DNA from: Microbotryum silenes-acaulis
Lineage: Eukaryota; Basidiomycota; Microbotryomycetes; Microbotryales; Microbotryaceae
Direction of reading: 5' to 3'
Assembly: GCA_003665825.1 (NCBI GenBank)
Contig: QPFY01000004.1
Location: 62,001-126,000 of the forward strand
Length of the DNA stretch: 64,000 nt
The notes beneath the pieces are model-generated. The model had not been told where the DNA came from. It saw only the letters and a list, made by a program, of their open reading frames with translations, and ran no database searches. Position 1 is the first letter of the stretch. Every line of letters starts with the position of its first letter. A program made the translations under genes and the position numbers. Positions 59,363-64,000 of the stretch are shown piece by piece.

Positions 59363-60681
59363 ATGGATGTTAGGCCCCGTCTACCACCCGAACTCATAGA
59401 AGCCATCTTACCCCACCTCGTTCCTCTTCCATCTACGCCGCTCTGGATGCTCCAGCTTGAAGATCTCACGACCCTCCGCGCTTGCTGCCTCGTCTCATCG
59501 CAATGGCGTGCCTACGCTCAGCCCCAACTCTGGTCACGTGTGATCCTTTCTACAACGGAAAAGCTCACTCAGTTCGTTCAAGTCTTGCGGGCCTTCGACC
59601 TGGAATTCCTCCAGCGGGCCGTCAAAGAGTTATGGATCATCGCCGAGCACGAGCGTGGCGTTAACAACCTCTTCGGCGACTACATCGCGTTGCGCATGTT
59701 CCCCGGTCTAAGGGCCCTTCGGGTAGAGGGTTTGCACATTCCCCACGACTTCCTGAGTTTTGGCCGAGGTGAGACGATAAAGTCTTGTCACTGGAGTTGC
59801 TTGCGCAGTCTGACTGGAGTCAAATATCACCTGCAGTTCCCCCCTTGGCCTCCTTGTCAGTCTCGAGGCTCGCAGTCTACCATCCGGAGGACATGCGCCT
59901 CCTGAATCCAACCCTCGACAATCGCCTGGCGGACGCATGCAGCCCGGTTCCTTTGCGCCACCTCGAACTGCGCAACATGTTCGGGTGCTCGGCCAGAGGC
60001 AGCCTCGACAAGATCATACATGGAAGAACCCACCTCGAGTCCTTGTCGATTGTAGAAGCGCTCGATATGCAACGTCTGGAGTACCTGTGGTGTATGCAAA
60101 CCCTCACAAGCACGCCACAGCGCTCCGGCTCATCTTCACACACGGAGGATTCGTCGCGACAATCGGGACTTAAGAAGCTGAGCTTGACCTTCAGCCCTGG
60201 CTGGGGAGCCTCGGGAAGACCGTACGATGTCAATTTGAGCCAGCAGATGAGTGAGTTCGTTCTGATGGCGCCTCGACGAGTAATATGGTCTGACCTTTTT
60301 TGCTACGATGTCGACTCAATAGACGCATGGACGATCCTTCTGCCCCAGTGCCCGCCAACTCTCACCGATCTAACTCTCTCCCTCTTCACCGCGGTCCCCT
60401 GGGTACAGCTCCTAATCCATGTGCTCCCACCAAGCATCACTTTCCTGACCCTCTTACTCGACCGAGAAGCCGAGAACCCGAACCGTACCGAACAAGGCTA
60501 CCGGGATACGGGACTCCAAGTCTCGCGTATGGTCCTGCACGAGCTCAAGGAGGACAAGATGCCGAATCTGAGGAGGATGCTCTGGAGGGACCGATCGGGG
60601 GCATGTTTGAGTTTTTTGGTCGGGGCGAGGTTGAGGGAAGAACTGGCTCAACGCGGGATCGAACTAATCCGAGATGCATAG
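59363..60681 (+). CDS. F-box-like protein
   Basis: Exons 59363-59768 and 59837-60681 give 416 codons. The N-terminal F-box reads RLPPELIEAILPHLVPLPST and DLTTLRACCLVSSQWRAYAQ with PQLWSRVIL, the usual basidiomycete form that binds Skp1 in SCF ubiquitin ligases. The rest has repeats of LRALRVEGLHIP, LRHLELRNMF, LKKLSLTFSPGW and LTDLTLSLFTAVP type, a leucine-rich-repeat-like substrate region. The 68-nt intron resolves what looks like a frameshift near 59780. Target protein unknown. The gene converges on CHK1, with 69 bp between stop codons. Confidence 0.85.
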
Positions 60682-60750
60682 CGGGAGCAAGCCGCTCGTA
60701 CGAATCACCTCTCCGTTCAATACTCGATGCAATTGCAATGAGGAACCGGA

Positions 60751-63229
60751 TCAGGTTGCAAAGACGGTCCCATCCGGAAGGAACGAACAAAGCAACTTCC
60801 ACACCCTCTTCAACTCCATCGGATCCCCCGACTTCTTCCACATCACCACATCCCATCCTTTGGTCCCGCGATCGTCGGCCCCCATCTTGGCATCCTCATC
60901 GTCGACGTCCATACCACCCGCATTCGACGAAGGGTCGTTATTGAGATCGGGAAGCACCGACTCGGTGACGGACAAACTACCGGTCAACTTCTCCCCTCGT
61001 CGATCCTTCATTCCGAATTTGAACCGAGCCATGGGTTTAGGTCTCGGGGCATTCCCCGTTGTCGTCGAAGTAGGAGCGATCATTGAGACGATCTCATGCT
61101 TCAACCCCGCACTCGCGTGAAGCGCGCTTGAAGAGGGGCTCGAACTCGTTGACGATTGCTGAGTAGAGTGCTGTGCGAGGGCAGAGAAAGCTTGGTCGAC
61201 GTACTGGACGAGTGTCTCGAGGGGTAGGGTGGAGAAGAATCGGGTCAAGTGCGGATTCGATCGTTGTGTTGGAGCCATCGAGAGTTGAGACTATTGCGTG
61301 CGGGATATTAAGACCCGACATCAGCTCTCTACTCGTCAGGACTTTTTCAGACATGCGCTGCAACACACGTAGAGTTGTATTGAGCCTTGGAACGTCATCG
61401 CCATTGCTTGCTGGCCTCGTTGGCTCGCTTGCGTTCTGCGTAAGCGATTCCCAGCCGACACGGTAACTCGGTGAGCTTCTCGCATGCCAAGCAGCTCAGG
61501 ATCTTGACTCACGCAGTCACATAAGCCTGGCTCGGCGCGCCTAACCATCCGGTCCTGTGCAATGCATCCGTCAACCTCCTAGCTAGCTCGGCAGGTCGAA
61601 CAACTGTTGTGCGGTCCGGGCCGAGAAAATCGTTTTCTCTTCGAGGAGGGATTTCACCAGAAGGAATGAGCAAATCTTTGTTTCAAGTTTCACAAAATTC
61701 ACTCTCTCACCTTCTGTACCACTCATGTAATCCGAATTGATCCAGTCCTAATCTTCGACTCGGATCGACGTTCAGCAGCCTCAACAAAAAGTCTGAAAGA
61801 AGCGAGATGATGGGTGGAGAGAGCAGTGAATGGAATTAGTGATCGGCGCTAGATTTGGTCATGATGAAATCCCAAGACGTACCCATCGGTGCGGCGCCAA
61901 TCCGTCTCCACGGTTCCTGCGATCTGAATCTCCCCTCTACAAACTCGACGAACTCGGGAGACTTGCGCGTCGGTTCGTCCCATGGTGTGTCTAAGCCCCA
62001 GAAGCGCATCAGAAGAGCAGAAGAAGGGTTGGGACAGCGAAAAGAAATAAAGAAGGAAAAAAGAGACTCACTACCGACGAGGAGGGTGAAGAGCAAGATA
62101 CCGGCAGACCAGACGTCGATTGGCTCGCCAGCGTAAGGGTCGACAAGAGCGAGCTTGGTAGGAATCAACGGGACACGAGAATTACATCAGCTCAGGATGC
62201 CATGCGGCGCGCTAACAAACCTGATCCACCTCACCTCAGGTGCAGCTGCCGGATAAAGAGCCGATTTTGCGGTGTCAGTTCTTAGAACTGACCCGCACCG
62301 GGGGTCGGATTATGACTGACCATACGGCGGACTCCCACATCGATCCTTCAACAACCTCGTTTGCCCTTTGTACTTGAACACGGTTGCCAATCCAAAATCC
62401 GAGAGCTTCAAGTTGCCTGCGAAAACTCCCTGGTCTTAGCATTGCGATCGTGGATGAGTACAGGGTGTGCGCAAGACTGACCATGAGCATCCAAGAGACA
62501 ATTTTCAGGCTTGACATCCCGATGACAAATGCCTTGTCGCCCGAGATATTTCTGCAGAGCAGCGCAAGGTGAAGCGAGTCTCAGAACAAGACCGGATGTG
62601 CGCGATGTCAGAAAGCGTTGCTCTTTGGCGCAACTGACAAGTGCTTCGACGAGTTGAGTAAAATAGAGGTGGGCAATATCTTCTGGGACTCCAAAGTCGG
62701 GTGCTGTTGTATGAAAGAGGTACCGGGGTGAGTATGGGTAAACATTTTCCTCGCAGTCGGTCGAAGTGGTTGCCCTGAGGGAAACCAGCCAAAATTGAAA
62801 CTGACGAATCTTGTCAAACAAATCACCGCCATCGGCTGCAGTAAGACAGAATCAGCATTCAGGTCGAGCCCAGGACTTTACACTGCAACCTCTCTCACCC
62901 AACGCCAAACACAGATAGAGCCCTTTTGGCCAGCCGTTCTGTTCGTCGCTGTCCTGCATGCGACTGACCCCGCCAAAGAGCTCGAGCACATTGCCGTGCT
63001 TGAGCGTCTCGTGGATCCTCATCTCCCTGACGAGCTGCTTCCCCTGCATGATCGAGTCGTGCACGCTGTCGTCGAGACGGACCACCTTGACGGCTGCGAA
63101 GGGGTGCGCATGGTTCGGTGATTGGTGTCGCGCTCGGTACACGCGCGACGTCGAGCCCGATGCGATCTGTTCGCGCAGTTGGTAACCGAGTATGACGAGC
63201 GGTGGGAGTGAGCCCGAGGTGGAGGCCAT
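60751..63229 (-). CDS. CHK1: CHK1-type DNA-damage checkpoint protein kinase
   Basis: A serine/threonine kinase that delays mitosis after DNA damage. Twelve exons: 63229-62899, 62835-62806, 62703-62639, 62551-62482, 62416-62321, 62245-62235, 62153-62072, 61990-61883, 61792-61711, 61638-61513, 61435-61369 and 61290-60751, 535 codons. Kinase motifs: [20 protein letters not shown] (glycine loop), FAAVKVV (Lys), [46 protein letters not shown] and [20 protein letters not shown]. After the kinase, the segment [16 protein letters not shown] and the block [20 protein letters not shown] with [14 protein letters not shown] match fungal CHK1 C-termini, as does [20 protein letters not shown]. Exon 6 is only 11 nt, and the ninth intron acceptor was chosen to keep the frame. 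Confidence 0.92.
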
Positions 63230-63464
63230 TATGGACAGTCCAAGCGAGGTGCGAGGGGGGAGAGAGACGAGATTGAAGAGCACCGATGACGGTCGACCAC
63301 ACGCGTCGCAACGCGCCCGGCGAAATGCGCGATTAGGCTCGACGTGGCGGCTAATGCGCAATTGCCCTGCCTATCTAATGGGAGTCTATGGCAGTTCTAC
63401 GGCGCGCCTCGTCTAGCGCCAACTCGTTCGCCCTTCGCCCACTCATCCTCCAGCAACACCCAAC
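63230..63464. promoter_or_regulatory. Shared intergenic promoter region, CHK1 / SET-like
   Basis: Only 235 bp separate the two divergent start codons. Both promoters must be here. No specific binding site was identified. Confidence 0.5.
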
Positions 63465-64000
63465 ATGTCCACAGAAGCACCTCGCAAGTCCATTCTACTC
63501 ATGCATCAGTAACTTGACCTTGAACTATGCTCACACAGCCTCTTCTCTCCCTTCCTCACATGCGTCCCGCTCTCGCCTTCGCGCGGCAAAACACGCCTCC
63601 GCTTTCCGCCCTCGTACAGAAGACCGCAAGACACTCCTAACCGAAGCTTTCGGCTCCGAAGTCGCCGAGGCATTCGACCAGAACTTGGACGAGTACCAAA
63701 AGCTGCACTTTGAGGCTTGTCAGTCGCTCACCTCTCTCTCTCCCTCCTCGCACGTTGCCCCACTCCACTCCCCTCTCCTCCCCTCCCCTTCCCACCCAGA
63801 CCAATCTGACCTCCCTTTCTTTCACTACCCAGACAAAGTAAAAGTAGCGTCCCAACGCACCAACTTCCTCGAGCGATCCAAGATCGCGGCCAAGGTGCCT
63901 TCGTTCTGGGCGCGCAGTCTCCAAAACTGTCGTCAGGTCGCCGAGTTGATCGACGCCGTCGACGAGGACGTCTTCAATCACCTCTCGGATGTGTGGATCC
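63465..64000 (+). CDS. SET/NAP-family histone chaperone (5' part)
   Basis: The gene runs off the right edge. Proposed exons 63465-63483, 63539-63718 and 63833 onward. The conserved part is QNLDEYQKLHFEAY, KVKVASQRTNFLERSKIAAK and VPSFWARSLQNCRQVAELID with AVDEDVFNHLSDVWI, the start of the NAP domain as in SET/TAF-I and Vps75, after an N-terminal dimerisation helix. The first intron appears to be GC-AG (donor GCAAGT at 63484), since no GT donor keeps the frame. An alternative acceptor at 63619 would shorten the N-terminus to MSTEAPQDRKTLLTEAF. The C-terminal acidic tail is outside the window. Confidence 0.75.

Noticed and set aside
59769..59836. Apparent frameshift in the F-box gene
   Set aside because: A 68-nt GT-AG intron joins the two frames exactly.
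61639..61710. Apparent frameshift in CHK1 after WYRR with a 35-nt 'intron'
   Set aside because: Using the acceptor at 61639 (CCTCGAAG) gives a normal 72-nt intron and an unbroken frame of 535 codons.

Overview
The window looks like chromosomal DNA of a basidiomycete fungus, most likely a yeast-like Pucciniomycotina species (an inference, not proven). The host genes carry many short GT-AG introns, mostly 60-130 nt and up to eleven per gene. The gene set fits too: a complex I assembly factor (CIA30), acetoacetyl-CoA synthetase, a Cwf16-family splicing factor, CHK1, a forkhead factor and a basidiomycete-style F-box protein. There is no bacterial-type operon. Splice sites were assigned by hand; for all but one of the complete host genes the summed exons give an unbroken reading frame, which is the main support for the models.

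Left third (1-21350): a repeat-rich block. A degenerate Ty1/copia element on the plus strand (C, 1061-1115 plus 5057-7375) is interrupted by a full-length minus-strand copia (B, 1116-5051, with ~228-bp LTRs and the 5-bp target duplication CTAGT). It also abuts the 5' end of a third copia (A, running off the left edge, with LTR and gag). A minus-strand LINE with two ORFs follows (about 8026-14660). Next come an intron-containing tRNA-Pro(CGG) gene (14939-15023), a cluster of gypsy-type LTRs, and a chromodomain Ty3/gypsy element (16475-21350) broken by several frameshifts.

Middle (21491-40809): acetoacetyl-CoA synthetase (-), a LINE 3' fragment, a small ORF (+), an unrecognised proline/serine-rich protein (-), a forkhead transcription factor (+), an SV2/SVOP-like MFS transporter (+), a Saf4/CCDC130-type splicing factor (+), a copia integrase relic, a BEM46-like alpha/beta hydrolase (-) and a predicted secreted GPI-anchored protein (-).

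Right third (41040-64000): a second LINE that has lost its whole reverse transcriptase (42280-45740), then a 653-bp hAT-type non-autonomous transposon with terminal inverted repeats and a perfect 8-bp target duplication (47494-48162). After these come an anoctamin/TMEM16 (Ist2-like) protein (-), a PNPOx-like flavin-binding protein with a C-terminal membrane segment (-), CIA30 (+), a SAM-domain protein with a C-terminal membrane segment (+), an F-box protein (+), CHK1 (-), and the 5' part of a SET/NAP-family histone chaperone (+) that runs off the right edge.

The host genes are ordinary single-copy housekeeping genes with no sign of a shared pathway. Two head-to-head pairs (PNPOx-like/CIA30 and CHK1/SET) share short intergenic promoters. 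No CRISPR array, defence island or biosynthetic cluster was seen. The most distinctive content is the transposon archaeology: initiator-tRNA anticodon-arm primer sites, a copia element without gag, catalytic-site mutations in a TCG context, and the hAT element.
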